DNA of 64,000 nucleotides, taken from assembly GCF_963576615.1 (NCBI RefSeq), contig NC_088712.1, forward strand, positions 17,963,527 through 18,027,526. Reading direction: 5' to 3'. Each line of letters opens with the position of its first letter. The stretch's first letter is position 1. The position numbers and the translations under genes are program-made. Positions 1 through 13,500 of this stretch are shown piece by piece. This stretch comes from Watersipora subatra (lineage: Eukaryota; Bryozoa; Gymnolaemata; Cheilostomatida; Watersiporidae). Under the pieces are notes generated by a model that saw nothing but the letters and a program-made list of their open reading frames with translations, did no database searches and was not told the origin of the DNA.

Positions 1-787
1 AAATTTACAGGAGGAAGGCTGTTTTGCTGGTAGGTCTTTCTATTCATTTTTTTTCGAGTCACTCAAGCAGTAAATGTGTTTCTAAGTTTTGGTCTGAAAA
101 CGATTTTGTAAGATCATTAAATTTTGAAGATCCAGATTCAAGATAACAAAATAGTTAATCATCATTTTAAATGCTGTTCTGTGTCATAAAGCTGGCCTGG
201 ATCATGTGACCTTCTGTTAACAAACAAACTAAGGCTATTGTAGATAGTGTTGAAGATAGATATCAGGAGAAAGTAACTCTCTAGTAATTATAGTTATACA
301 GTAACACCTCGCTACTTCCTGGTTTATCTTTCACAGCTTCAGCACTTCATTGGACAAAAATGTTCATTAAAAATTAATGGCGATGAGTAAAAATACAACA
401 TAAAAAATACATAATTCTTAATATTAATACATTTGGTAATACATAATACATGAATCTTTATCATACTCTGGCCCAGGGGGAGCTCTCAGCGAGCATCATT
501 GTGCGAACAGCCTCTGCGGTTAACTATTTTCCTGTCAGGTTTTATGACGTGTAAAATTGCGAACTGGTTGTGACACATTCATCATGCCTTTTAAATACTA
601 CCGAGTCCCAAAATCATCTAATGAACCTGAGGAAAAGAGAAAAATGCTTACGATCAATGAACAAGGATTTTATTAGATATGGGAGTGCTAGTTCCTGTTT
701 TGGGAAGTTGCATTTACCGCAGGGAGTGCTGGTTTGGATTAACTGCGAAAAATGAGGCATTACCGTATCAGCAACAGCTGCATATTA
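1..787. other. Intron sequence of the SCFD1-like gene, left edge
   Basis: No coding exon, RNA gene or clear repeat boundary is visible here. The first recognisable exon to the right starts inside the SCFD1 reading frame, so this stretch is inferred to be intron, with the 5' exons left of the window. Confidence 0.5.
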
Positions 788-1198
788 CCCTAGGACACTT
801 ATATTTCGCTAGTATTTAGTTTCGTGAGTAGCATACAGAGTAAAATTTTGCTGCAACTTAATTTCGCAGATCTGATGAGTGCGAAAATATAGTGATGTGA
901 AAATAAATGCAGTGGAACAGACATAATTAGATTCTTCAGGTTCAGTTCACCGGTAAGAAATTTTTTTTCAATTTCGGACTAGTTTGTAATTGTGAACCGC
1001 AGGTAGAATTGTGTGGCCGAGATCGATAATGCAATTTGATCGCTTGATGCCATTTGTTTCTTGGACTATCAATGAACAAAGCTATTTAATTTAGCTCGTT
1101 CACTATGATAGTTTAGTTTCGCACATGAAATTTTCGTGAGAGGATGATTCCGCAAAAACGCGAAAGTTAGATGAGGCGAATACATAAGTGTCCTAGGA
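788..1198. mobile_element. TIR element, TA target site, short copy
   Basis: The ends are inverted copies of CCCTAGGACACTTAT, with TA on both sides (786-787 and 1199-1200). The 411-bp interior matches, in reverse orientation, the two end regions of the longer element at 12423-13651. No coding sequence is seen, so this is a non-autonomous copy. The TA flank suggests the Tc1/mariner superfamily, which is inference. Confidence 0.8.
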
Positions 1199-1430
1199 TA
1201 CTAAACAATCATTAAAATTTGCTTTCCCATTGATTGTAATCATTACAAGACAGAAGTAGACATTCTCTGAAATAATATATCCAACAGTTGGATTGTATAT
1301 CACACCCTGAGCATCGCACTTACTGAACAGTAAAATATCAGCACCCTGGAATGAAATGGTCATCACGTGGACATCTATTTGGATGTTCGTTGTGTTTTGC
1401 CCACCGCATTGACCTCTTCTCTGCTCATAG

Positions 1431-1572
1431 TTCTTTGCCAGAGCTGCTGCAGAAGAAGAGGTTCTTGGATATGCATACAACTATAGCCACTGCTCTCCTC
1501 GACTCTATCAAGGCCAGGAAACTTGATCTCTACTTTGAGACAGAAGAGAAGCTTATGTCTCGGAGCAATTTG
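1431..1572 (+). CDS. SCFD1: SCFD1-like exon (LPELLQKKR segment)
   Basis: It starts after the acceptor TCTGCTCATAG and ends at TTG before GTAAGT. One base completes a split serine codon, then 47 codons run in frame. It encodes the helical stretch containing [20 protein letters not shown], which is strongly conserved in SLY1. Confidence 0.92.
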
Positions 1573-4500
1573 GTAAGTAGCAGACATCATTGTCAATAAC
1601 CATTGAGCTCTATTTATACTGTTATGTAGATAGGAGGATAGCTATATTTGTAATCAAACAAACGATTATTTTTTGGACCGTTTAAGTTTCATTTTTTGTT
1701 GTTTTGGGTCTCCTGTGACACGTTTCCTCTTATAATTTAATTTCATTTTAAATTATAAATTTAATCATTAGGTGTTGGCATTCCCAAATAGTCTTGCTTG
1801 TTATGATGAACTCCACCTTTTTATTTGCTTGATTTAAACAAAAATGCTTTAATCTTAATATGACTTTGTTTTTCAGGCTAATGATTAGCAATGATACAGA
1901 AATTTGATCTGAATTTTTTAGATACAGAAAAAAACAGTGCAACTGTTATGCGCATAGACTAAGCATGCTTTACTAGTAAACTTTTTGAAGTTGTTGGGTC
2001 TCATCAATCTTAGTGAAAGTCAAACTATTGGATATTGCACTTCCCTTACTGTCCCAGGAAGAATATAAATTCGCCAAATATTACATTAAGCTCATTGTTT
2101 TCTACAGTAGAACAACTTGATGCATACAAAGTTTTTTTTAGCAGCATGATACAAATCTTTTCCAACATCATTTATACCTATTGTACATGAATGTTTGGAA
2201 CAATCAATCCTTGTTCATTTGAAGTTTGCCAACCAAAACTCGTAGTTTTTATAAATAAAACGGTTGTAAAAGTCTTTTCCCAGACGGGGAATCGAACCCC
2301 GGCCACGGCGGTGAGAGCGCCGGATCCTAACCACTAGACCACCTGGGAATGCATGAACTGCTAGCAAGCTCGATTAAACTCGTTGCTTGCTCCAATGCTG
2401 CTACATGAATAATTAACACGAACAATTACAGGATCTATTGAACGAGATGGCTTTCAAAGCTACAATGTTCATCATGAGCATGTGTAAGCATGTGCAGTTT
2501 TCAAGTCGAAGGTTAAATAAATTGCTGTTTGTCCAATACAGATATGTTCATAGTTCTAATGTTTAGGTAATGTTATGAGAATATTCACTCCCAAATACGA
2601 CAATGAAAGTATGATGCTGATCTCACAATGAATCAACTTTGTATCTAAAAATTTGACTTGATTAAGTTGATCTGTTTGATAATTGCTTTCTATGTCAAAA
2701 CGCATGTATGCTGGAGTTCCGATTCTTGTTATAATATGCTGTATTTTATTTGGTTTGCTTAACGGCTGAAAAATAATGAGAAATATTTAAGGTAAATTAC
2801 ATACAACAATAGAAAACATGTATTATACAAGTTTATTTAATAACCTGAACCCTGAGAAACTAGAAATACTGAAATTGTAAAAACCTAAAATATACTAATT
2901 ACAGTGAAACATGGATAACTCGCCCTCGGATATAGCGAACACATGGTTAACTCGACTGGATTTGCTTGGTCCGTTCCCACGCAATGATAAATGGCTCTAT
3001 ATAACTCGAATTCAACACTGTTATAACGAACTGTTTTTTGCCCAACGGCTACCGAAACTGTTGCTATCGCTTTAGAAAATCACTTATTCCTAGCCATAGA
3101 GGTAAACCTCAACTTTTCGTAATTCATAAGCGTCGTTATTACCTCCATCGGCAAAATATTTTTGTCAACGACTGTTCTAAAGGTTTGGTGAAATTTGATT
3201 TATGCTATACGATGAATAGAACGGGCTAGCCGGGTCACAGGCGCAAAGATTTTCGCCACGCACATACAAAACAAAAACAGCATGTTGTTTTTGTTTTGTA
3301 TTTGCGTGGCGAAAATCCTTGAGTGCGTGACCCGGCTAGCCCGTGATGAATAGTTTTCCGTGTTGAATTAACGTCGGAATGTTGAATGTTTTAAACGTCT
3401 TAAGAATTGTGGTAGTCAAACGTATACGTAGTCTTAGCTAAAAAAAACTATTCATCGTTTGACCTAAACACAAAATACGTGTGTACATTCAATAAGTATC
3501 CATTCAAAAAGCGTGAGTGATATACAATGTACCGTAAAACCTCGTAAAACTTTTAATTGAACTGCCTCGGAGTGTTGCTCTTAACGAATCCCAGGTAAAG
3601 TAAGGTAATCTTTCCATAAACTTCAAGAAAGATCGGCAAAATTGATCGTGGGTAAAACGCTCAAAAGAAAAAGATGTCTTTTCCTTTGAGCATTTCAGCA
3701 ACGATCAAGTTTTGCCAATGTCAATCTAAAAAACGTCCTGGCAATAACATCACCTCAAACAACAAACCAATCTCAAGTGATAGAAAAATCTCTATACTTT
3801 TTGATAAAATCGTTTTAAACTTTACATTAGAAGCATTTAACTTGAAACAAGCCATTTGTGCTTTTGATTTATATTATAGTTTGTATATGTTCATGTATCT
3901 ACTAATAAATAAGTAAATACATGGACTTGTGACAGTGCTCTGATAACTTGAACACTCTGATAATTCGAACACTTTTGCTCGGTCCCTTGAAGTTTGAGTT
4001 ATCCGAGTTTCACTGTATATGCAAAAATTTAATTACAGCACACATAATAGAATATTTTTTAGAATAATTTTGCACACCACTGTACAGCAATTGTACATGT
4101 ATGTAAATGATAATCATTAAAAAAAGGTTTTTATTGATATTTTACATCAGAGACATGCGAATAAAAGTTTTTTACAAATAGTTGCTAGAGTAAGTTATAG
4201 AAATATGAGGTGTAACTTACTCTAACTTACATTAGGTATAGTTTAAACTAAATTTATTTTTCATTTTTAACTAATTGTTTACTTTTAAAGTACAAAACTG
4301 TCATCTTTTGGCATATTTTGGATTTTTTAAGTTGTGAATTGCAAAACAATGCGGAGTAAAACATCTTATTAAAGCCTATGTTGTGTGTCACAAAATTTGT
4401 ATGTAGCAGAGATCGTAAATCAAGGTTTGGTTATTTGCGATATTACCAGAGGAAGACGACTCTGAATTATTTTCATCTACATAGAATTCCATCTAATAAT

Positions 4501-7500
4501 GGAGACTGGCTGCTGTAAAGAGTCAGTCCATTAGACACCTGCTCTTAGTGTCATCTGTCATTGTAGGAGACGTCTTTGCTGGAAATACTCAATGACCCTG
4601 AGGCTGGAACGTCTGAGGATAAGCTAAGACTTATTATAATTGCTATGATATGTGACGCTGCAATGTCGGAGGTATGTGTGTTACCTCATAGTGCGGGAGA
4701 TGTGTTACCTTGCAATGTCGGAGGTATGTGTGTTACCTCATAGTGCAGGAGGTGTGTTACTTTGCAATGTCAGAGGTTTGTGTGTTACTTCATAGTGCAG
4801 GAAGTGTGTTACCTTGCAATGTCGGAGGTATATGTATTGCCTCATAGTGCGGGAAGTGTGTTACCTTGCAATGTCGGAGGTATGTGTGTTACCTCATAGT
4901 GGGGGAAGTGTGTTACCGTGCAATGTCAGAGGTTTGTGTGTTACTTCATAGTGCAGGAAGTGTGTTACCTTGCAATGTCGGAAGTATGTGTGTTACCTCA
5001 TAGTGCGGGAGGTGTGTTACCTTGTAATGTCGGAGGTATGTGTGTTACCTCATAGTGCGGGAGGTGTGTTACCTTGCAATGTCGGAGGTATGTGTGTTAC
5101 GTCATAGTGTCTGAGGTGTATTACCATGCAATGTGAGTGGCGTTACAATGCAGTCTCGGAGTTATGTTATCTATCATCGAGTGCTGGATATGTGTTACCA
5201 GACAATGTCAATAGTATTACCATGCAGTCTCGAAGGTACGTTATCTAGCGCATAATGTGGGAAGTGTATAACTATACAATGCCAGTTGTATTATTATTCA
5301 GTTTCAGCAGTATGTTACCTACCAGGTAATGTTGGAACTGTTACCATGTAGCATCAGAAGTATATTTTCTGCCATGCAATGGTAGAAACGTTTTGCCATG
5401 CAAATTTGGTGTTGCCAACTTATCAAGCCTCATTGGAAATGAGTTGTTATGTAAGGTTGTTCACCGCTATGCACTCTTGGAAGCACATATGTTGCTATTG
5501 GAATTACATACGTTGCTATTGGAAGTACATATGTTATTACTGGAAGTACATATGTTGCTATTGGAAGTACATATGCTGCTATTGGAAGTACATATGTTGC
5601 TCTTGGAAGTACATATGTTGCTATTGGAAGTACATATGTTATTACTGGAAGTACATATGTTGCTATTGGAAGTACATATGTTGCTATTGGAAGTACATAT
5701 GTTACTATTGGAAGTACATATATTGCTATGCAGTTTCATAGGTATTCTGGCTATAGTATAATTTTCAAGCATGTTATCTCACACTCAAGTTTAAGTATTT
5801 TGTCACACAATTGCAATTTATATTAAATATGAATAAATTTATATTTTATGTACCAAACCTGTTTGCCCTATTGTGTGATGTAGATAGGTATATTTAGCCA
5901 TTTCAAAGCCTGAGTACCTTCAAAACTGTTCCTTTGTTTGAATATGACAATTGAAGGTTTCGAATGGTTAGCTCACTTAAGCTGTAATAAGCTCACTGCC
6001 TCCAGAACATGGCTGCCCGTGTCAGCACCGTCAGCAGCTTGCTCGACGTGACTAGTGTTGCTATAGTAATTGTTTGTTTCATCAACTGTCCTATTGTGGA
6101 TGCATTTATGGATTTTTGTTCATAGAGTGAGATGGATCAGTATGGAGAGGTATTGGGAAATTCAGGAGTTGATTTAGATGCTATCAAATATATTAGGAGG
6201 TGGAGGTATGTGAATTTGTCTTCTCTCTAGTTTATAGTGCTAAGTGTGTGTGTACTTTTAATTTATTATCTTAGAGAATTTTGATGTAAAAATTTTAACT
6301 AGTAGCAACTATTTTATCCGCTTACATAATGACTGTCGGTGTCTTTTGTTTGTTTGGTATGTTTAATTTCATAGAGTTATTCATTTCTACTACGGAATAG
6401 TTGGAGCTGTTTATTTTCTGCATCTATCCTGTGCATAGAATTATCTTTTTTTATCTGATCCATGCAATTTTCCATGTGTTAGATTTCTAGCTCATTTTCC
6501 CCAAAGCTTTATTCTCTTTTAGAACTAAAATGATTTACATTCTTGTAGAACGTACACCAACCTCCCAACCTCCTCGGTACACTCGAGTGGTGGAGGTACC
6601 AAAACAGTCAGGTTGGTCTCACCTACTACTTTATAACTAGTAACTAATATGAATCATGAACTACTCACTTTTTAACCAATCAGATTAGACCATTAGATAT
6701 TAACCAATCAAATTAAGTGAGGCTAGTTACTGCCTGTTAGCTGCTGAGATTTTTTACTGTTTGAATTATTCACACATTCGCAAGCTTAAACTGTGAAACA
6801 CCAACTATTCAGCTGTGTTCCCTTGAATACTGTTTGTATTTTCAGCATGTTCTCTAAACTCATGTCCCAAGCATCATCATTTGCCATGGAGGGTGTGAAG
6901 AACCTAGTTGTGAAAAAACATGTAAGTTACATACATTCTCGCACTCTAATAGCTAGTGTGTTTGGTTGTGAGTCAGGAACCTCTAGTTTTAATACCTGAC
7001 CCTGTTATTGCTTCTTCTAGTCGAGTGTCTTTAACCACCATGTAAACACATACCCTAGTAGTCTAGTGTACCGTGAGAGATTGTCAGGTGTAACTAACTG
7101 CCCCATTATTCAGAAATGCCAGATGGTGCGGGTGATAAAGTGTCAGCCCATCAAGTTAAATGTTGCAAGTGCAAATCTTAATGAAAGAAATCTTTTTTCT
7201 TAATCTTAGACTTTAGCTTCTGACAGACCTGGCACTTATTATAATAGTAAAGGTTGTAGCTAGAAGAATCACTGTTATTTAGAAATAGCAGGGCTAAGTT
7301 CACTGGCTTTATACAAATCAATTATGTTTTGCCCTACCGTCATTCCTGTTATGAACCCATTTGACAAACAATCACATCTAGCTTGTTTTACCAATTTGGG
7401 TCCATCTCCAGTTCAGTCAGAAGTTCATATAAGGTCTCTCTTTCCCTTAGTAGATGCATTTATACCTGCATTTATACCTGCATTTATACCTGCATTTATA

Positions 7501-10500
7501 CCTGCATTTATACCTGTCATCTGTTGCTAATACTTGACTCATTCACGGCCATATTTTATTATAGACATGGCAAACTGAGGCTTTTTTCAATGATGACAGT
7601 TTTGTTTGAACCATAAAACATTTGCATGAAAAATATCTCTAAACTATTGCTAAATTTATAGAGCAATGTTTCTGCAGTATTGGATGTAAGGGAATGATAT
7701 AGCTATTGTACATCGTAGCCATGGAGGCCTCGTGGCCCAATGGATAAGGCGCCTGACTACGAATCAGGAGATTCCAGGTTCGAGTCCTGGCGGGGTCAAA
7801 TATTTTTCGCAATTCCAAATCTTGCTACGTTAGTCCTTGCTTCTTAGTAGCAGGAGCCGAGCACGATATTGTAAACACAAATGCTTTGGACCCGCCAAAC
7901 GATTTTAATTCGTTCCGGTGTTGGCATCGTAAGGCGAAAATGCCGTATAGAGGGGTATAGAAACCCATAGTATATATCTAATGCAAACAACCCTGGTAAA
8001 AATCATCAAAATTTTATATATGTACTGTACATATTAAAAACTAGCAACAAAATAGTATATTAACTGATAGGTAGCTATAGTTACCTTCCGTAACTTTACT
8101 AAACTATAGTTACCTACCGTAGGTAACTATACTTAACTATAATTACCTACGGTAGGTAACTATAGTTATCTACCGTAGGTAACTATAGTTATCTACGGTA
8201 GATAACTATAGTTACATACCGTAGGTAACTATACTTAATTATAGTTATCTACGGTAGGTAACTATAGTTATCTACGGTAGGTAACTATAGCTACCTACCG
8301 TAACTCTAATGTATTTAGTGGTTATGATTCTTACTTCTTTCTTTAATGTCATTATCAATCTTAGGACCTGTGGCTAGCGAATTAAAGTTGGATATGTAGT
8401 TATATACGAACAATGAATTAAATTTTATAGTAAATATTATACTAAACGCTAAATATACGATAAGTTTTCACTTTCGCTTACTTTTCAGTAATTTTCGTTT
8501 CATTCCGCTATACAAAGAATGCTGAACTAAGAGAGAGCAAGCATTGTATCTCTTTCACGCGCTGTGAGAGGATTTTGGCGAATAGCATTTTATCATCTTT
8601 GTTATTCCGACATATTCAGCACACCGACTGCCAAATTTGAATTTCGAGAGACATTTTGTTGATGGCGTATGGCGAAAAAATGCTATAATGAGGGGATGAA
8701 AAAACATCGTGTTTTACATCATAAGGCGAGTAAACCATAAAACGGGGACATCGTAACCTGGGTGTGCACTGTGTAATATTAATTTATTATAATTTTTACC
8801 CTTTTGTTTATCAACATAGTAGCTTTCCATGTAGCTTGTTGGTCTTCAAGACATGGGGCAAGGAATATCAAGTTCTGCTTGCTATAACACACTAGTGAGC
8901 AGGAAAATCGTATCCAGTAGAAAACTGATCTAAAAAAGTGTTAAAAAAGCTGATATTTTCGTTGTCTTGATTGGGGAGTTGTCTTCTGTCAGTGTTATAA
9001 TGATCATTTTTGTGTGTTTTCTACTCTCCAGAGACATCCTATGGTTTCTATGCCTACTCTACTCTTTCACCTTATTACTTGTAGAAACTGCCAGCTACCC
9101 GTATAGTTGATGCTCTCATGGAGCAGAAGTCCTCACAGGAAGTTGAGAGTTATCGGTACTTTGACCCAAAACTCATGCGTCACTCTGAGAGGTGAGCCCA
9201 CTTTTCACTGATTCTATTTCTTCATTTTTAAGTTCTAGTAAAGTGTAAAGTTCTAGTTATAGACCACTCGATGCCAGTTGAATGGCATCGAGTGGTCTAT
9301 AAGAATCGGTCGAGTTGAGGCCTATTGATGTAACATATCGCAAGAGGAGACCCATACAGACATCTAGTGAGCTTCAAGGAAGGCTTTGTACGCACTATTC
9401 TTTCTTTGAAGAGGTTTAGTTATATTTCCTGGCAGTCAGAGACCTGTAGCCTACTTTTAGTAACACTCCGTATCACAGATACAATAGGATCACAGTCTAA
9501 TTACTTGAGGCGCAGGTTACTGTACATTCTGAGCTGCAAGTCATGGTTTTTTGTTCATAATTTGGCCGGGAGTCTGCTTTACACTCCAGAGTGACGTATA
9601 CGTATGTGTGAAATTATTGGAGCTGGTAAAAAGCACAGGTTTCTACTTACTGAAATGAAGCAAACAAAAACATCAATTGCTTGCCAAAACCAATATGGCC
9701 GATTCTTCCACCTCAAGTGTCAATTCAGTGTAGTTGAAAAGCAACGCCGTGAATGGAGATTTTATTGGATTCTAGCTACAGCTTCGTATTATGTTATTTA
9801 TTCTTTAGTTATTGGAATAACTCTTAATGCCAGTAACGCTATCCGTTGTGTCTTGTACCGTAAGCATGCCGTTCAGCCTATCGTTGTCTCTATTGTATTC
9901 TAAATCGTTTGTCGTTTAATTTTTAAATTACCTGGCAGTTCTTGGCGTTGGAATCCATCAAATAAATTTTCCCAAAAATGCGACTTGTACTCAAGAGTGA
10001 CTTATAGTCCGGAAAATACAGTATTTATTGCAGCCACAGCAGCCTCAGCTCTGTCCAACAGTTTCTTTTTCAATTAAAATTTTGTCAAATTAAAATTAAT
10101 TTAACAAATTTTAAATTTAATAAAGTTTAAATTATTAAATTCTATTAAAATTTAGTTACATTAATTCAATAGAGGTGACTGTGTCAGCAGTTACAACATT
10201 CATGAATGCAAACTAAATATGTCTTTATAAATGAAAATATCCTGATGCCCCTGCAAGACATATGGTACGATGCCCCTGCAACGATACAGATATCTGTGCA
10301 ACCAGCTGTTCATAGTGCTGAGGGCAGATAAATCCTTATTAACTGCTAAATACTTTGAGGAGCTCGTAACCCAGACATTAATCTTAGTGAAATCACATCT
10401 GTTTCTGTGTACATTATGGATCCAATGGCATCATCTGACTGCTACTCGTTGGAGTTGCGATTACCTTAACCTGGTTCACTTGATTTGATTATGATGGTGA

Positions 10501-13500
10501 CATTTGTAGGCAGTTAAAATCCAAGAGCTTTTGTAGAATAGAATAGTCATATTGTTAGAGATAGGTAGATCGGATTGGTTAACTGATTCCTAACTCACCT
10601 CTGGATTGGCTAATTTCTTCTGAGCTTTCTTCTGAAATGGTTAATTCCTTCTGAACTTGCCTGTGGATTGGTTAATTCTTTCTGATCTTGCCTTTGGATT
10701 GGTTAATTCCCTCTGAACGTGCCTCTGGATTGCTTAGTTGCTTCTGACCACCCCTTTGTGTTAAACATTTGTGCCAAGCAAAAAATGATGAGTTTTTAGT
10801 TTTCTAATTCTTGTGTGGCAAAATCTCCAAATGAGTCACAAATGGGTGAGCTATTACATTATTACCCATCATGCATCAGGTGATATGTGAAGACTTGCTT
10901 TAGTGAGCGAACGCAGCAACTAATTTAAATATCTGTTTCAACCTTATCAGCGATCTTATTGGTCCACTCATCTGTTTAGTCACTGAGATGTGTCTTTCTA
11001 TTGGTGCTATTACGAAGTAAAACCATTGCTTTGTCCAATCAAATAACTAGCTCGGCAAAACATGGAAAGTGTGTGAAATATTGCATCAAGCTAGTACAAA
11101 ACTTGTTCCCATATCCATACCATATAGACACTGAAATTCTATGCAATCTCTACTCTATCTCGGCTTGTTATACACAAGCACACTCTTGTGTGTATTTCTT
11201 TTTTAGTGTTCCACGCAACAAAGCCCCAGCTACAGAAGCAGTTGTGTTTTTGGTAGGGGGAGGCAACTACATAGAATATCAGAATCTTCAAGACTACGCA
11301 AAGGCAAGCAATAACTAGGGGTAGTCACAGCTAGAGCGATTCAATTCTATTCATTGGCTGTGTTGTTCTAGTTCAGCTATGGCCAAATGGCGGATCTAGA
11401 TCCGGATCTGGATCTTTTTAGTTTTTTTGTGGATCTTTCAAGTTGTCTGTTAAAAAAGATGGTTTAAGTATTTTTTTAAAATTTGGTTTTAAAAAGATTA
11501 TTATAAACTTTTCTTAGAATTTCTTTGTAAATTCATTGTATTCAGCAATGAATTTTGTGAAAAATATCATGAAACATGACTAATAAATACCCATCTTCAT
11601 GAACATAAAGAGTCGCTGCAAATAGCAGTAAACCACGTTTTGATAGTATATGTATTGTGAATTCAAAGTCTTCTCATCATTTTCTCACTGATATCAGACA
11701 TATTTATTACATCACGTTCATTCACCGATTTTTAGTAAAATTAAATATATAAAAAGTTTTTTAAAATTGTATTTTACGCCTTGTTTTAGGATGTACACAA
11801 ATAATTGCATGTTTATGTATAGTAAAAAAGAAAAATGCACATCTACAGCTTGTTGTGGATCTTTAATGTGTGTTGTGGATCTTTAATGTGTCAGATTTGG
11901 CTGTAACGGATCATGGCCAAAATCATTTGGCCATCCCTGTTCTAGTTAGTCATGTGTTGAGTGGACAGTAAAATCGTTTTGTCCTAAGATCACTTGGCCC
12001 ATAGAGGTCATTTTGTCCTAAGATCACCTGGCCCATAGAGATCGTTTTGTTCAAAGATCATATGGTCCTTGGAGATCGTTTTGTCCTAAAATCACCTGGC
12101 CCTTAGAAATCATTTTGTCCTAAAATATTTTTGTCCTAAGATAGTCATATCCTAAAATAATCTTGTAATAAAATCATTTTGTCATAAGATTGTCTTGTCC
12201 TATGACAATGTGACCTTAATACATTCTAGCTTCAATACAATCTTGGCTCCAGTACATCTTATGCTAAAATAGGTCAGCTTCGTCCTATGATAATCTCGCC
12301 CTAAAATAAGCTAGTTATAAGGTAATTTAGACCTTCAGTACTTGTAATGTGAATACAAAAAATGAAAGTTTAAGTTCTTTCCTCTTCAGTGTGACTCATC
12401 GTACTTGTTCCATTGTTGATTACCCTAGGACACTTATGTATTCGCGGCATCTAACTTTCGCGTTTTCGCGGCAACAGCCTCTCGCGAAAATTTCATGAGC
12501 GAAACTAAACTATCATAACGAACGAGCGAAAACGCGAAAATAAATGGCTTTCTTCATTGATATTCACAATAAAATCGTCATATTAGAAATGCAGGCAATT
12601 TTCGTGTGTGGTTGGCTCATTGGGCAAGTTTTGCTAAACTCATTATAGCTAATACACCGACTGAGCAGCTTGGCAAAACAAATTAAGATAATAAGTTTTT
12701 TTTTGGAAAAGCCTAGACAAATGAAGAAAATGATGATATTAGTTTAGTCATTGAATTTCTAACTGATGAGGATGACAGTCTGGTAGGGAAAGTAATAAAA
12801 TTGAATAATAATTATTGTGGTGATGAATTTTATTACCAACCAAAAGCAATAACAACCCAGGGCCACCGCGGCACCGCGTGCTATAAATACTTGAATTCTA
12901 ATATTGGTACAACATCAGTCACTGCGGCAGGGACCTAGACGTCATTGATAGTCCAGGAGACAAACTGCAGCAAGCGATCAAATTGCATTATTGATCTCGC
13001 CTACACATTTCTACCTGCGGTTAACAAATACAAACTACCGTACTTTTCGGACGATTAGTTGCTACTTTTTTCTGATGATTTGAGCTATGCGGCTTATAGG
13101 TAGGCCTACAAGGGTGCGGCTAATCACTGTGGCTTATTCTGTGGCTTTTTCTTTCACCGCTAGGGCGCACTAACGGGAATCTCCAATTAGTGCACTTCTA
13201 GCTGTGAAAGAAAATGCGAAACAATGCCTCACGGTACTGTCCCGTTAGGCACTAAGTTAAAAAGCGTCGGATAATACGAAACTGTGCCGTTCTGCACTGT
13301 TCCGTTTTAAATGGCAAAGTTGCTGCCACGTTAAAAAAGCACAGTCCTTAGTTCTGCGGCCTATAGTAAGGTGCGGCTTATGTATTGTTTTATTATCGTT
13401 TTTGGAAAATAAAGCACATGCAGCTTATATAGAGGTGCGGTTTATAGTCCAAACAGTACGGTAGTCCCAAATTGAAAAATATGTCGTACCAGTGAACTGG

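Noticed and set aside
3674-3916. 80-codon frame in pogo-like copy A as a gene
   Set aside because: Present in both element copies and derived from foldback-arm DNA; no domain or start context. Listed only as a feature of the element.
4661-5128. CRISPR array
   Set aside because: Repeats are head-to-tail without unique spacers, and the genome is animal.
5379-5772. Open frames of about 120 codons on both strands
   Set aside because: The 21-bp minisatellite has a period divisible by three, which keeps frames open without coding selection.
9604-9903. 99-codon plus-strand frame
   Set aside because: No motif, no splice context, and it lies in a probable transposon remnant inside an SCFD1 intron.
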